Shown: positions 10,040-22,760 of the stretch, piece by piece
Position numbering within the stretch: the stretch's first letter is position 1
How the letters are laid out: every line of letters starts with the position of its first letter
DNA from: Amaurobius ferox
Lineage: Eukaryota; Arthropoda; Arachnida; Araneae; Amaurobiidae
Assembly: GCA_951213105.1 (NCBI GenBank)
Contig: OX578150.1
Location: 23,688,022-23,752,021, forward strand
Reading direction: 5' to 3'
DNA: 64,000 bases
The notes under the pieces: generated by a model
The model's database searches: none
Told to the model about the DNA's origin: nothing
The model's input: the letters and a program-made list of their open reading frames with translations, nothing else
Made by a program: the position numbers and the translations under genes

Positions 10040-11700
10040 TTCATATTTTGAATTTTTGGCGGCAACGATTGGGACCAACTGTGCCTCAGCAATTTGTCCG
10101 GTAATTTTGACAGGGGAGCAGCTTGTTCCTGGGGTTTGCCAGAAACGGTGGCGGAGTTGTTAAGATTAGGCTCAATGCCAGCTGTGTGTGGCCGGAAAGG
10201 ACGACCTGATTTCCCAGGGTTTAATACTGGGGGGGGGGGAGGGGGAGCGAGAGTTAGAATTAAATTTCTGCTGAGGAGACTTATTGCTCTTGGTCAGGGA
10301 CGAGGATGGATTTGGCCTGGATTTTTCGGGTAACCGCGCCAATTTACAGCGTGTTGACCGCTGCAGTTGCAGCAGAGCAGATAATCTGCTCTGCAGTCTT
10401 TGGCGGCGTGGGGACCGGCACATTTGACGTATCTTAAATGTAGGTTGCATGCCAAGCTACTATGAAAATATCCATTGCAGCCATAACATTGGCTAGCAAA
10501 GCCTTTGCATCCGATGTACGGCTCCAGCTTCACTTCCGTGCCCGAAAGCATATTGATTTCATACAAGTCTTCCGGGTTAGTCCAGGGTGCTACCTGAAGG
10601 TAATAGAGAGAGAGGGGCTGTTTGCTTCCTCTCCTGGTCAGCCGAAAATTATTAATGATAGTAAAGCCCAGTGCTTCCATCTTTTGAGTTATTAGTTTTA
10701 TGTCCGTCACCACGGGAAGCCCTCTGATGACAAATCTGACTGGTTGGTCCTCCTTAAGGGTATAGGATTTAAACTGCACGCCTGATATTTTCAGGAAGTT
10801 CGTGCAGTTACGAAATTCATCTGTATTTCTCACATGTACCTTGAAGATTTGCCGTTTAAGGACCGGGACAATCTTCGGGGCAAATCTCTTCAGATTGTAA
10901 AGAATATAGGGCCAGTCAGGCTGTGAAGCGCTGATTAACAGCAGGGCCGTGGTGGGAGACAAGGGTTTCGGCATAGTTGCCGAGGGGTCATCCTTTCCGG
11001 GTCCAGTCTCATGAGATGAATTTCTATTGGCCGGCTCAGAATTATTACTTTGCAAAGTATCTACAGCAGATCTCGAGGCCTTGGGAGCCTTATGAATACA
11101 TCCATCTGCATCAGTATAAGTGCAGGGAGTATAGTCTCCTCTGATAGTCCTTTTCTTCGATTGCTTATCGTTATTTCTAAGATTGGAGTTACTTTTAGGT
11201 AAAGTCGGATTATTTATGTTTAAGATTTCAATTTGCTTTAATTGCCTCTAGGGCGGCCTGGTCAATTTTGTCTTTAAGTTCTTTAGCTTTAGCAGCTGAG
11301 ATGTCCTCACTAGTATTAGTACTATAAGGATCAGAATTATTAGAGTTTTGAATTACGTTGTTGGCTTTATGAGCCGAATCCTCGTCAGCAGGAGGGGAGG
11401 GGGGTATAGTTAAACTATACTTACCACACCCCAGCACTTTCACCATCTTGATCAGTTCATCTGGTCCATATTCTGTTTCATCGTGGCATAATCAACTTTC
11501 TCGACTTGGCTCTTTTTTGCAAACTGCCTAACGATCAGAAGATTTTCCAACTCAATAACATTATTCTTAAGAATCATAACCTCTGCGGTTGGCACGTACT
11601 CCGTAGTAACTGGAGAATCGTTCTCGTTAACAACAACCATGGCTGTTCCGTCACTCTCACTGACAACAGGCCCAGGCGCTACCTGGACTTCGCAGCTCAT
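10040..11700 (-). pseudogene. J2 ORF1, gag-like zinc-knuckle protein
   Basis: The likely start is the Met at 11700 (MSCEVQVAPGPVV). An N-terminal heptad-rich stretch, possibly a coiled coil, is split by a frameshift near 11450. The longest frame (11055-10294) holds the domain that precedes the knuckles (VRFVIRGLPV) and knuckles CYGCNGYFHSSLAC, a degraded CAGPHAAKDC and CCNCSGQHAVNWRGYP. A C tract at 10229-10239 then breaks the C-terminus. The role would be LINE RNA packaging. Confidence 0.65.
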
Positions 11701-11720
11701 CTCGGGAGCTCTCTCAAACG

Positions 11721-12099
11721 CGACCTTCTAGCTCGGAGTCTATGCTCCGAATCTCACAGGAGCAGAATCGAGAGGCATAAGCCGAGCCAAAATGCTTCTT
11801 TCCGGAAATCCTGGGACCGAAGATCTCACATCCACATCGAAAATATGAATGTCCACTGTATATGGTTTTTCAATAGCAGTATGAATAGCAATATGCACGC
11901 TTCATTGTACGCGTGCTGAGAGTAGGTCATAGACGTCTGATGTTCTGCCGTCTTCGTCTTGGGATGGCGGTAGTACTGGACTGAGGCTGCAAAGGAAGAG
12001 GGGGCGGGGCCAGGGAAGAGCGGGCCAATAGAAAATGGGTACAGGTTTACTCGATATAGAATTTTAACAGGTCGAAAGGTTTTAGAACAAATACAGAGT
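11721..12099. other. Non-coding stretch upstream of J2 ORF1
   Basis: Probably the J2 5' UTR. A block near 11832-11895 (CACATCGAAAATA and AATAGCAATAT) recurs in diverged form near 12512-12565, so both may be 5' leaders of related Jockey copies. No gene is seen. Confidence 0.35.
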
Positions 12100-12450
12100 T
12101 AAGTTAAAAGAATATTTACAACAATTTAAATTTAAGATTTTAAGTTAAGCTAAGTTTAATTTAAATTTACAGTTAAGTTTAGAGATCATAATTTACAAGT
12201 TCAAGGAAAGGGTCAGTCATGAAAAAATAAGGCCTTTTCAGGTCCACAGGTCACAATTAATATAATTATTAATTAATACAATTTAATAAAAAGTCGATGC
12301 AGTATGCAGATTACGAAAATTATAAGACCGGCTTGGCATTAAAAACATGATCAATGTGATCAGTGCTAAACAGGTCGCAGTTCCAAATGGAAAACGTGGT
12401 TTAACCCGGTATACAAACTGGTAGGGGGGGGGGGTATCCTGCAGGAGCGT
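12100..12450 (-). repeat. Dispersed repeat, copy 1 (paired with 54910-55260)
   Basis: About 330 bp that aligns nearly throughout with 54910-55260. Shared blocks include a TTTAAATTTAAG-rich AT tract, AAGGCCTTTTCAGGTCCACAG and ATGATCAATGTGATCAGTGC. Both copies end in a G tract followed by ATC(C/T)TGCA(G/A)GAGC. The orientation is taken from the neighbouring Jockey sequence; it is likely a Jockey 3' region. Confidence 0.65.
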
Positions 12451-12984
12451 GATAGCTCCTCCAAGTCCAAGACTTGCTTTTACGGGGTACATGTCTCCAG
12501 GAGACTCATCCCCACATCGAAAATAGGCATGTCAGACATTTGGTGTGTTTTTGATAGCAATATAGTCAGCATACAGGCTCCACCATTGAGGTGGGCTGTT
12601 GAGTGGTCAGCTTGTGATGAGCCTTGGATTGGTTTCTGCTTGCCCAGCTGCAAGAAGGGTGGAAAAGGTGGGAAATGCGCAAGAGCGAGCCACATTAAAA
12701 TTAAAAGAAGTGCAGGATTAATTAAGTTAAAAAGTACAGTTAATTTAAGTTGAAATAAACATTTTGAGAAAAATTTAATTTTACAAGTTAAGGTTGCAAG
12801 TTAAGTTAGAAGTTAATTTTAAGTTTTGAAGCTTGAAGTTATAAAGGTTATAAGTTTAAAAGGGTCTTCATACCGTACATAACAAAAACAGTTTGAAGGT
12901 TCGTCGATGCAACGCGAATTCCCAAAAGCACGGAAGGAGCACGGTTTTAACTACAGTTCAGAAAACAAAACAAGAAGGAAGGAG
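12451..12984. other. AT-rich non-coding stretch
   Basis: Contains a leader-like block (12512-12690) related to 11832-11895, then about 200 bp of imperfect AAGTTAA-type repeats (12720-12860). No gene is seen. Confidence 0.35.
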
Positions 12985-12997
12985 ATGCAAAACAATG

Positions 12998-15298
12998 CTA
13001 GATACGGCGACCCCGTAGGGAGCGCAGAAATGCATCCTTGGGGCGACGCCACGACAACGCCCTAGGGCGCTTGCGCGCCTTCGGGTGAGTCGGTTTATAC
13101 CCCGGGATGCTGTCTAACGTGGGATTGCTTACTCCACTGAGCCCTCTGAAAAAATTTTGAGCTAAATTTTGAATGTGTTCTAAAAAGGGTTGTATATTGA
13201 TGTCTTTATGCAGAACTTCTAGCCGGACGTAACACGGAAACCTGACAAAAGTACGAAGTGCAATATTTTGCACAACTTGAAGCTTCTTAAGGTGCGTCTC
13301 AGCTGCGGTTCACCAGATTAGAGATCCGTACGTCATAATTGGACGTATGCAGGCTTTGTACAGCAATAACTTATTTCTCGTGGACAGGCGGCTGTTTCCA
13401 GCCAAGAGGAGGCGCATATGGGCGAATGCAGACTTCACTTTCTGACAGATTTCAGAGATGTGAAGTTTCCACGTTAATTTTGAATCCAAGTACACTCGTA
13501 GGTACTTGCAGCTAGATTGCCAGGGAATCGGCACGTTGTTTAAAGTTAAATTAGCGACGGGGGTTCGACGAGGGGGGGGGGGGAAGTGACGGCAGCACAC
13601 TTGGTGACGTTGACTTTAATTCTCCAATTTTTTAACCATTGCATCATGGAGTCCAGGTATTCTTGTAGAGTTTTGTGCACGACTTGTGTGTGTTTATGTT
13701 GTGCAATCAGGGTTGTGTCGTCGGCGTACAGGCCTAAGGTGACACCGGGGAGACGTGGAAGATCTTTAATGTATAGGTTGAACAATTTGGGGCCGACAAG
13801 AAAGTCTTGCAAGACGCCGCTGAGTATATTCCTGGGAGAGGAGAGAGAGTTAGATACTCTTACCGCGAAGCTACGCTCCATTAGGTAAGAGTGGAGGATC
13901 TTGATAAGGTGAGCAGGAAAGTGTAGAGCAATGCGTTTAAAGAGAAGTCCGGATATCCACACCTTATCAAAGGCTTTTTGGATATCCAGGAAAATAACAG
14001 TGGTGTTGAGATGCCTGGAGCGGCCATCGTGAATGAGTTCCGCGACCCTGAGCAACTGGTGCTGAGTCGAATGTTTCTTCCTGAACCCATATTGCTCAGG
14101 AATGACTAAATTATTAAGCTCGCAGAACTCATCCAGATGCCCGACCAAGACATACTCGAAAAGTTTAGAGAGAACAGAAAGTAAAGAGATAGGACGATAG
14201 TTAGAAGGGTCAGAATGGTTTAGGCCGGGCTTGGGGAGGGGAACACAATGGCCACCTTCCAAGCCCGTGGAAAATAATTGAGATTAAGAAGAATGTTAAA
14301 GAGTTTTGCAAGATAAGACACATACGGTTTAGATAGGTTTTTAACATATTAGTAGAAATAAGATCTCTCCCAGGCGCTTTATTACTCTTCAGTTTCTGAA
14401 TATAGGGGGTAATGTCAGAGTGTTTGACCACCCTGAGCGTGTTAGGAGATGGCGTGGAGATGAATTGTTCAACCATGGGATCCACCAATGCAACCGTCCG
14501 AGGATCGATTACATCGTGGTGAGGTTCAAACTGCCTTCTAAGGCTGTCTGAAAGCAGTTCAGCCATTTGTGTGTTGGTAATTGCCCTGCAATTTGGGCCG
14601 TTAAGGGCGGGAATGCAAGTTTTGTGCCTACGAATACGTGAGGTTGCCCTCCAAATGGTGGTGTCCTGAGTCGTTAAGGACTCAACGTAAGCGTTCCATC
14701 GTGCACTTGTAAAGGCCTTAATACGTGAGCCAACTTGCGCTCTGAGGAAGTTTACTCACGTTTAAGGTCGGGGTCTCGGCTGGCCTGCCACTCCTTCCGG
14801 AGCCGGTTCCTGTCTCTGATCATTTCCCGTATTCCGGGCGGCAGCTTGTAGTAGTCGACCTTGGCGGTCCTGGGCCTTGAGGATGCAGAGTAGGATTTTC
14901 GGAGGATATTTCCGAGTTTCTCCACCTCCGCATCCACAAGGTCCGTAGTCCAGTTTGAAGCAACAAGGAGGGGGGGGGGGTTGCAAGTAAGTTCTTGAAC
15001 CTCGAAAAGCTTGTTTTTAGCTTGGCCGGGGTGGCAAGAGAGAAGTTATTCATTTCGATGGAAACAGGATGGGGAGATGATCAGAGGGGAGGTCATCACT
15101 TACTTCCATGTGATATGTATAGGGGATGTTGCTGGTGATGGCGAAGTCCAGAATATTATTTAAGTGGGTGGGGTCGCCTGGAGCTATAACATCGTAGTTT
15201 CGCTCGTCAGTCCAGCGCTTTAGGCACTGGCCGAGAGGATTCGTCGATGGATACCCCCAGGCTTGGTGTTTAGCGTTGAAATCACCAACAACTATCAC
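12998..15298 (-). pseudogene. J3 ORF2: endonuclease C-terminus, RT and C-terminal segment
   Basis: The pieces run in order on the minus strand. Endonuclease end at 15298-15050 (VVGDFNAKHQAWGYPSTNPLG, LPSDHLPILF). Linker at 14986-14752. RT N-terminal part at 14566-14210. RT core at 14262-13546 (NYRPISLLSVLSK, GFRKKHSTQHQLL, FLDIQKAFDKVW, YADD). Thumb at 13600-13310 and C-terminus at 13273-12998. The conserved PQGSVLGP block reads LQDFLVGP, so the RT is damaged beyond its frameshifts. C tracts at 13572-13583 and 14970-14980 coincide with frame changes. Confidence 0.8.
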
Positions 15299-16162
15299 AT
15301 GGGGTTAAATTTTGAAGAGGGAGGAAAAGTCAACAATAGCCAGGCCAGCATTACTACACCTCGGTGGGAGGTATACCGACGCAATGTTTGCAACAGGATT
15401 GTTCGGTAGGCTGATTTGTACAACAGTTGCGTTCCTGTCTGGAGGGGGGGGGAGAGTATCCGACTGTGCAGGAGGTTACTCTTGATGTATATGGCTGTGC
15501 CACCGTCAGTACGATTGCTAGTACGAGGCCTGTCGTCATTGTATAAGTCGTAGTTAGCAATCCTGCAGATGTTCCCTAGACTGAAGTGGGTTTCTTGAAC
15601 CAAAAACAAATATAAGTTATATGCTGTACAAAAGTCCCTAGCCTCATGGATTTTACCTCTGAGTCCACTGGCGTTCCAGATGCCAATGGTAAGAGCCTTC
15701 AAGTTCCTTTGCTGAAAACCCATAGCCAAAAGAGGCGGGGGGTAATGTTTGCCAATGAGGGTGCTTACACCCTCAAACAGAATTTGGATTTTATCCATCT
15801 CGATTTGAGCAGACCGAAGATGGGGAAGGGTCGTCTTAAAGGCCAGATTTACAACGGCAGTACCATACTGCTCTCCGAACCGAAAAAGAAGATTTAGAAA
15901 GTCATCTTGGATGACGTTGGATTTCTTAGTGTTCGCTCCGCTAGGGACCGACAATTTTGGGGTGACGTCTTGGGTCTTTTCGAATTCCTTGTTACTTCCT
16001 TTCGTGATGTCAGCGAATGATCGCTGTGGGTCGACGAATCTGTTACCAACACCGGAGTTCCCAGGTCGAAAGGGGTGGCGGTACTTGGGGCAGTTCCTGT
16101 ACGAAGCAGGGTGTGGGCCGCCACAGTTGGCGCACACACAAGGAGTTTCTAAAGTTTTAGTG
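15295..16162 (-). pseudogene. J3 ORF1 C-terminus fused in frame to the ORF2 endonuclease
   Basis: One open frame runs from the last gag knuckle (CANCGGPHPASYRNCPKY) through the ORF1 C-terminal region. It then passes HYPPPLLAMGFQQRN (about 15700-15750) into the endonuclease start (LKALTIGIWNASGLRGK, VQETHFSLG, DGGTAIYIKSNLL). In related elements these are two ORFs. Here no stop separates them, and a short C run sits at the junction. A C tract at 15444-15452 then damages the endonuclease. The upstream end is cut by Copia A at 16163-16167. Confidence 0.7.
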
Positions 16163-16167
16163 CACTC

Positions 16168-17130
16168 TGTTAGCATATATATATAATTAAAATTTAAGAG
16201 GTTAAATTAGAAGCTGGTAATAGAAGAACAATGAGGTACGAAATTCTAGTTGCACAACTTCGTTGAAAATTAAGCAGTGTTACAGCTATAGCAACGTCAA
16301 ATGGTAGTTGTAGAAATACAAGTAACTGTAGAGGTGTTAAGGGAGAACAGTTCCAGTTTAGTTCAAAATCACTTTTATTGAAGAGTGAATCCGTTGCATT
16401 TGCTTACAATATATTTTATGAAACAGTAAAGCAAATCAAAGCATACTATGTACAAAAACATGAGCTCTACAGCTCATTCGAAAGGTTTCAGTAAAAGTTC
16501 CACGCTTAGACACGTTTCTGGTTTAAGCAGTATTTACACGAGTAAGTAGAATAAAACATTTCACACTTACGTAACTACGTGCAATTTCCGACGCCACCAC
16601 TAGCTGGGCACACGCTATGGCAAAAACATTAAACTTCCCGGATTTACACTATATAAAGTCCACAACACGGAAAACATGGTCTCCATCACTGAGAACCACA
16701 AAAACTACTTAGTTTAATTTAAACATCCGCGTCAACCGATAAACATTTATCATAACCTTCGACTACATCGAACAAGACTTTATGTAGATCCGTCTGCCCG
16801 ATCTAGATCCTTCTAGATCCTTCCATCGATCAAATCAATCTGCTGATCGAACCGTGATCTGCCTGAGATCAATCCCTTCTACCTTAAACCAGAAAAGTGT
16901 CCAGCCTATATATCCGAAGATGGGTGCTTTCCGGAACACAACCGTTGCCGGCAACGCCCTCTGGATATGCAAAACAGGATGCGTGAGTGGCGAGAAAGGT
17001 GATTTGCATGATAAGCCCAGTTTTGTCCACATCGCGATTCGTTCACGAGCACGGAAAAATCATTTTAAATAATGACGTCACGCTCCCGCGAAACGAGAAT
17101 CGCGACGTAAACAAAACCAAGTTTCCAACA
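16168..17130 (-). repeat. Copia A 3' LTR
   Basis: TG...CA ends. It holds a perfect CRE-type octamer TGACGTCA at 17073-17080, an octamer-like ATTTGCAT near 17000, and a TATATA box candidate near 16905 on the minus strand. Confidence 0.9.
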
Positions 17131-18318
17131 ATCGGCCCCCTCATGCAAAAACACCAACTCTCGGCGCCCATGCTTTCATCTAACAAAAGGTTACTCTAAG
17201 AATCAAGGTCAAAAAATGTCAAGGTTCTTAGTATCCTAAAAACATAATGTATGCATACACAAAATTTTATACATTAAAGAAATCTATAATACTTATAACA
17301 TTTTAGAAAGTGAACAAACAGCCTTTTCTATATCTCAAAATGGCAACAATCAAATAAGTACACTTCTCTATAATGCAGATCATAAGCATTCTTTAAATTA
17401 CATGTTTAAGGATAACATAGTAAAAGAAACTGAGTATAACCATACTATTGCCCTTTCTTAAGTACTAGATCATACTAAAGAAAGCTATTTCTTTACTACT
17501 TTGAAAATTTATAGAAAACATTAAGTTTAAAATTTAAAAATCTAAAGATATCAAAAATCTAAGCTCTAGAAAAATTTTAGGTATAGTTATTAAATTTAAT
17601 ATTTAAGATTAAAAAAATTTATTATACATATCAAATTCAAGTTGTAGAAAATTTAATGTAAAACTATGAAATTTAACATTTAAGATTAAAAATTTAAGTC
17701 CAAATATCAAATTCAAGTTTGTAGAAAATTTAATGTATAATTATGAAATTTAACATTTAAGATTAAAAATTTAAGTCTAAACATCAAATTCAAGTTTGTA
17801 GAAAATTTAGTGTATAACTATGAAATTTAACATATAAGATTAAAAATTTAAGTCCAAACATCAAATTCAAGTTGTAGAAAATTTAGTGTATAACTATTAA
17901 ATTTAACATTTAAGATTAAAAATTTAAGTCTTATTATCTTAGCCCATGACTAGTATACACAATAAATACCCAATACAATGGCAATGATAATAAAAGATAC
18001 ATAAGGTAAACATACATATGAGATAAGCACAGATTAAAAATTTTATGATTCATGTGAATTATATCAATGATGTACATTCAGACACATATTTCATTCACAT
18101 AAGCAAAAATGCATTATGCGTGTAGTAAAAATGGATATATATTTTTCAAGTGTAATGTGAGAAAAGTAACAGTTCATTGTCACATAACAATATATACTCA
18201 AGATACATTTCATTTGTATCAATGAGAGAGGAATAAATTATAAGATACCCTAACCATTTATACTTTGAAAATGTGAAAAAAAAATTTAAAGTAAAATTTC
18301 TATTTGAACAGTTAAATT
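17131..18318 (-). other. Copia A non-coding region between RNase H and the 3' LTR
   Basis: AT-rich, with no ORF. It contains the 77-bp tandem repeat (17583-17935). A C-rich stretch on the plus strand (GGCCCCC, just after 17130) is purine-rich on the element strand and is the candidate polypurine tract beside the 3' LTR. Confidence 0.55.
17583..17935 (-). repeat. 77-bp tandem repeat, about 4.5 units
   Basis: The repeated unit contains AACATTTAAGATTAAAAATT and TCAAATTCAAGTTTGTAGAA. A diverged version occupies the same place in Copia B (26330-26600), so it belongs to the element family. Confidence 0.8.
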
Positions 18319-21300
18319 TTACATTTTAAAGATATCATTACTAAATTTTAAAACTCTATCTTTAGTCATTGGCTTTGTGAAGTAATCTGCTACGTTATCT
18401 TTAGTATTGACAAAGTTAATTTTAAATGACACATTTACAACTAAGTTCCTTAAAAAGTGATACTTTATATCTATGTGCTTAGTTCTATTATTCTCAATAG
18501 GGGAATTTGAAAAGTTTATTGCTGCCTGGTTGTCACAAAAAATTATGCAATTATTTTTGTTAAATTTTAAACTTAGCTTTTTACATTCCTCTATAACATT
18601 TTGCATCCATATCATTTCTTTAGCGACCTCTGCCAACGAAACATATTCAGCTTCCATCGTTGACAGACTAACACACTTGTGCTAAAATGTTCGCCAAGAA
18701 ATTGGTACTTTATCAATCAAGAACAACATACCACCAAGTGACACTCTGTCATCTCTATTGGCTGCAAAATCTGAGTCTGAGTAGCAGTTTAGCCTTAAAT
18801 CACAAATATTTGACAAATTTAACATATACTCTCTGGTCTTTTCAACATATCCCAATAACTTTAATAATGCATCCCAATGCTTTATTCCTGGATTCTCCTG
18901 AAACTGAGATAGAATATTAACTGCATAGCATATGTCTGGTCTAGTTCTACTAGACAGATAGGCTAGACATCCAATCAAGCTTCTGTAAGGGAAACCCTGC
19001 ATTTGTGTTAATTCACTATCATTCATTGGGCAATCAATCTTACTTAAGATGTTACCCTTTGCAATAGGTAGTGAGGAAACTGGATATTTGAACCTTTTAA
19101 ACATCTGACAAACTTTGTCAATGTAATCACCTTGGTGTATATAAAATTTGTCTTCAATCTCCTTAAATTCCACACCCAAAAGTCTTTTGACTTTTCCTAA
19201 TTCTTTGATATCAAATTCTTTACTCAAAAGTGAAACTGTATGGTCTATATCATTTTGTTGTTTAGCAAACAAAATTATGTCGTCTACGTAAACCAGCATT
19301 AATACTTTATTCTGATATATATAATCACAGTTGCACCATTTAAATTTTAAAAAGTTCAATTTTTTCAAAGTGGTGTCAAGCTCTGTATACCATTCCCTTC
19401 CGCTTTGGTGAAGGCCATATATTGCTTTCTGAAGCAAACAAACATATTGAGGCTGGTTAGGATCGACATATCCATGTGGTTGTTTCAAAAAAATTTTATC
19501 ATTCAACTTTGCATAAAGATATGCGGACTTAATGTCCAGTTGGAAATGTTTCCATTTAAGCATGCAAACAAATATGGAGAAGAAGACTCTGATTAAACTA
19601 AAATTAATCACAGGGCTAAACACTTCATCATATGAGTCCCCCTTTATCTAGGTATATCCTTGAGCTACTAGGCGAGCTTTGAATCTTTTGACATTTCCCA
19701 TTTCATCCTTCTTAATGGTATAAACCCATCTACTTCCGATTATTTTTTGTTGTGAGATGGATGCAGGCACTAAGTCCCAGACACCCCTCTCCTGCATTGT
19801 AGCTATTTCATCATTCATGGCCTCTTGCCATTTATCGGACTGGGGAGATTCTATTGCCGATCTATAGCTCTTGGGTATCAAGATCTCAACATTGCTTGCT
19901 TCCGGTTTTCTTTTGATATCACTTACCCCCCTTTTCTCTCTAAAATTAAACATTTGCTGATCATAATGAATGTTAGATTTTCCACAAAACTTTCTGACAT
20001 CATTATGAGATCTCAGCCTTTTATTGTCACCTTTTACTGAGTAGTAAATATCGGTCCTACTCTCATCAGGCCTAGGTACTGCTTTCCGTATCCAGTTAAT
20101 ATCTGAGCAGGGTGTCAGATCAGAATCAGCAGGAGAGTCCTCATCCCCACCAGATTCACTAGTGTCACGGCTCTCACCTGCTTCTTCCTCTGACACTCCT
20201 CCCAAGCATTCTGATTCCGAGTCAATCGACTGAGTAACTCTCGATTTCCTCAAGGTGATTCCTTTAGGGTAATTAGGGCCCAGGACGCCTTCCGCTGCCT
20301 CTCCTTCCTCAAATCTTACATTACAAGTTTTCTCAACTTTCTTTTTATTCGCTATATATATCCTATAGCCTTTGGTGCTTTCGGCATAACCGACCATAAT
20401 TCCTACTTGGGCTCTCATATCCAACTTATTCGTAATTTGTTTGGCTGTGCCCACATAGGCTTTGCACCCAAAAACTTTGAGGTGAGCAACGGCTGGCTTC
20501 CTTCCATAATATAACTCGTGTGGAGTTTTGGTTTTGAACTTATGACATATCCTGTTTTTGGTATGTGTAAAACACAAAATCGCCTCTGCCCACATCCTGT
20601 CACCAACCTGGCTTTGATCAAGCATAGCTTTTACACAATCTAGTGCAGTTAGATTAAATCTCTCAGAAACCCCGTTCTGTTCGGGCGTATATACATTTGA
20701 CCTTTCTGATTTAATCCCCAATTTATTTAAGTATGCCTTGAACTGGTTGTGACAGAACTCCATACCATTGTCCGTAGTTCCGTACGGATACACAAAATCT
20801 TTTTGCCTAGCTGCCTCTCTTCCTTAGCTTGGAATTCCTTAAATATTTTAAACAACTCTGATTTTTGTTTCATGATATACACAAACACCTTCCGGCTGAA
20901 GTCGTCAGTTATTGTCAAAAAGTATCTGTTTCCGCCCATTGAAGCTGTAGGTAAGGGACCACACACATCCATATGGAGTAATTGTAAAGGTTTAGTGGAC
21001 CTTATTCTACCAATTGGCTTAAAAGAAATTCTCTTAGACTTTGCTAATTTACAATGTGTACAATTAATTTTTGTATATTTTAGTCTAGGGAGTCCATTAG
21101 CCGCGGAAACTTTACTTGTCTGATATAAATAATCAGTGTTAATGTGGCAATATCTCCTATGCCAGAGTTCCGTTTTATTTAAAACCTCAGAAACCGAACA
21201 ACTTGGTTTATCATTAACTTTTTCCTTTGACCTTGACTTCACCTCAGAGTTATTTTTACTTTTATTTACACTAGGCAAATTTTTCATTTTGTTAATACTG

Positions 21301-22599
21301 TTTTTCTTATTTAGGTTTTTTTTTATCTTTTTTAGAATCTTTATCCCTATCCTGATCCTTTCTTTTAGTTTTACGGTCTTCGATATTGTTATTTACAGTC
21401 TGAACTTCGTATTGAGGTTTCAAAAAATGTAAGCCTTCTTTTCGTTTAGCATAGAAGTATTTTTCCCCCTTTGGAGTGTTAAACCACAATACCCCATTAG
21501 CCCCTTTAAATGTATACCCCTGTTCCTCAAGAACAGATGCAGCTAATAAGTTTCGTCTTAACTTAGGCGAAAACTTAACATCAGACAAAACAATCACTTC
21601 TTACGTTCTTAAACTGAACAAACATTTTGACCGTACCGATAGCCTCAACTGGGCTCTCAATATCACCCACTGCTAGCGACATAGATGCACCTTTGTTTTC
21701 CTTAAGTTTTGAGAACAGATTAATGTCATTGCAAAAGTGCCGCGTAGCAGCGGTGTCAATTACCCAGCTGAGTCTATCGCTAGGATCCTGCACAGTATTT
21801 GCTTCAATTCTAGCAGAAGAATACAATTCTATTATATTTGAGCTAGACTTAAGAGTAGGGCAATTTCTTTTTAAATGACCAGCCTTCTTACAAAACTAAC
21901 ACGGTCCTATGACCTTTTTACCTGGTTTAACATTTTTAAACACATTGTTATTTTTACATTTTACTTTTACATTACTTTGAGACAAGAATACAGATGAATT
22001 CTGACTTACATGGTTTCTGTCACTACGGAGTTGCCGGATACGTCCTTCCTCTTCGGATAATTCACGTTGGATTTTTTCCAAAGTAAAATCGTTGTCCTCC
22101 CACCGGTAGATTTGCTGGACCATCCCTTGAAAGTCGTCCGAGAGGTATCTAATGGCCTGAAATGCCACATAGACACTTTCCACCGGGTGTTTGACGTCCT
22201 TCAATTTGGCGACCGCTTTCTTTAGACGCGTGCAGAAGATATCCACAGGTTCATCTGGCTCCGGGCGCAGGCTGAAGAAGTCATCCAGTAAGCGCACTAG
22301 GTTGGCGCGAGTCGGCACTTCGAAGTGCGTTTTTAACTTATCCACGCATCTGCCGGATCGTCGTTAATGTCTATTAACTCTTGGTAGTCAGATGAAACAT
22401 TCTGGAGCAGGATCGCTAACGTGCGGTCCTTTCTGCGCATGTGTTCTTCATAATCACGCCGTGACGTCTTATCATCCACCGGTAACGCTGTTCGGTCTAC
22501 AAATCCGAAATAGCCCTCTCCTTTCAGAGCGAATGAAACTTCATTCCTCCATGTGACGTAATTGTCTCTCGTCAATGCACTAATTTTATTTGCCTCCAT
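18319..22599 (-). pseudogene. Copia A gag-pol polyprotein, broken
   Basis: Gag starts at 22599 (MEANKISALTRDNYVTW) and shifts frame near 22340. A zinc knuckle near 21890 (CKKAGHLKRNC) has a TAG where its second residue should be. The protease has WVIDTAATRHFCND (about 21760). The integrase shows HHCC spacing and DVCGPL, a frameshift near 20790, then TDNGMEFCHNQF and EQNGVSERFN. The RT carries GSRWVYTIK and LVAQGY, a TAG at about 19648, KSAYLYAKL and catalytic YVDD at 19280-19291. RNase H ends with DNQAAINFSN and TKPM at 18319. At least four frameshifts or stops make it inactive. Confidence 0.9.
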
Positions 22600-22746
22600 G
22601 GCAAGGTGGCCTTTTGGAACTGAACTGAACAGTTTTTTTGTTTATGCTTTCGTCGACATGCAAATGGCGCCGTTCGCGGCCCCCGTCGACAGGATTCTTT
22701 GCTGGAACACTAACACTTCAGATTTTTAACGTTGTTATGGGGAGCA

Positions 22747-22760
22747 CTGGGCCCATAACC
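22747..22760 (-). other. Copia A primer-binding site (initiator tRNA-Met half)
   Basis: Directly beside the 5' LTR the element strand reads GGTTATGGGCCCAG. It is complementary to the anticodon stem-loop of initiator tRNA-Met, as in Drosophila copia and Ty5, where a cleaved tRNA half is the primer. Confidence 0.8.

Larger units (their letters stand above)
9089..11720 (-). mobile_element. Jockey-like LINE J2, lacking RT
   Basis: Minus-strand remnant with a gag-like ORF1 (11700-10040) and an endonuclease (9830-9115). The RT is absent: sequence similarity stops at the tail-like fragment at 9047-9088. Four C tracts of 9 to 11 bases lie on the sense strand (9181-9190, 9663-9671, 9845-9854, 10229-10239). 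Confidence 0.7.

Noticed and set aside
17583..17935. A CRISPR array from regularly spaced AT-rich repeats.
   Set aside because: Units are contiguous 77-bp tandem repeats with no unique spacers, inside a eukaryotic retrotransposon.
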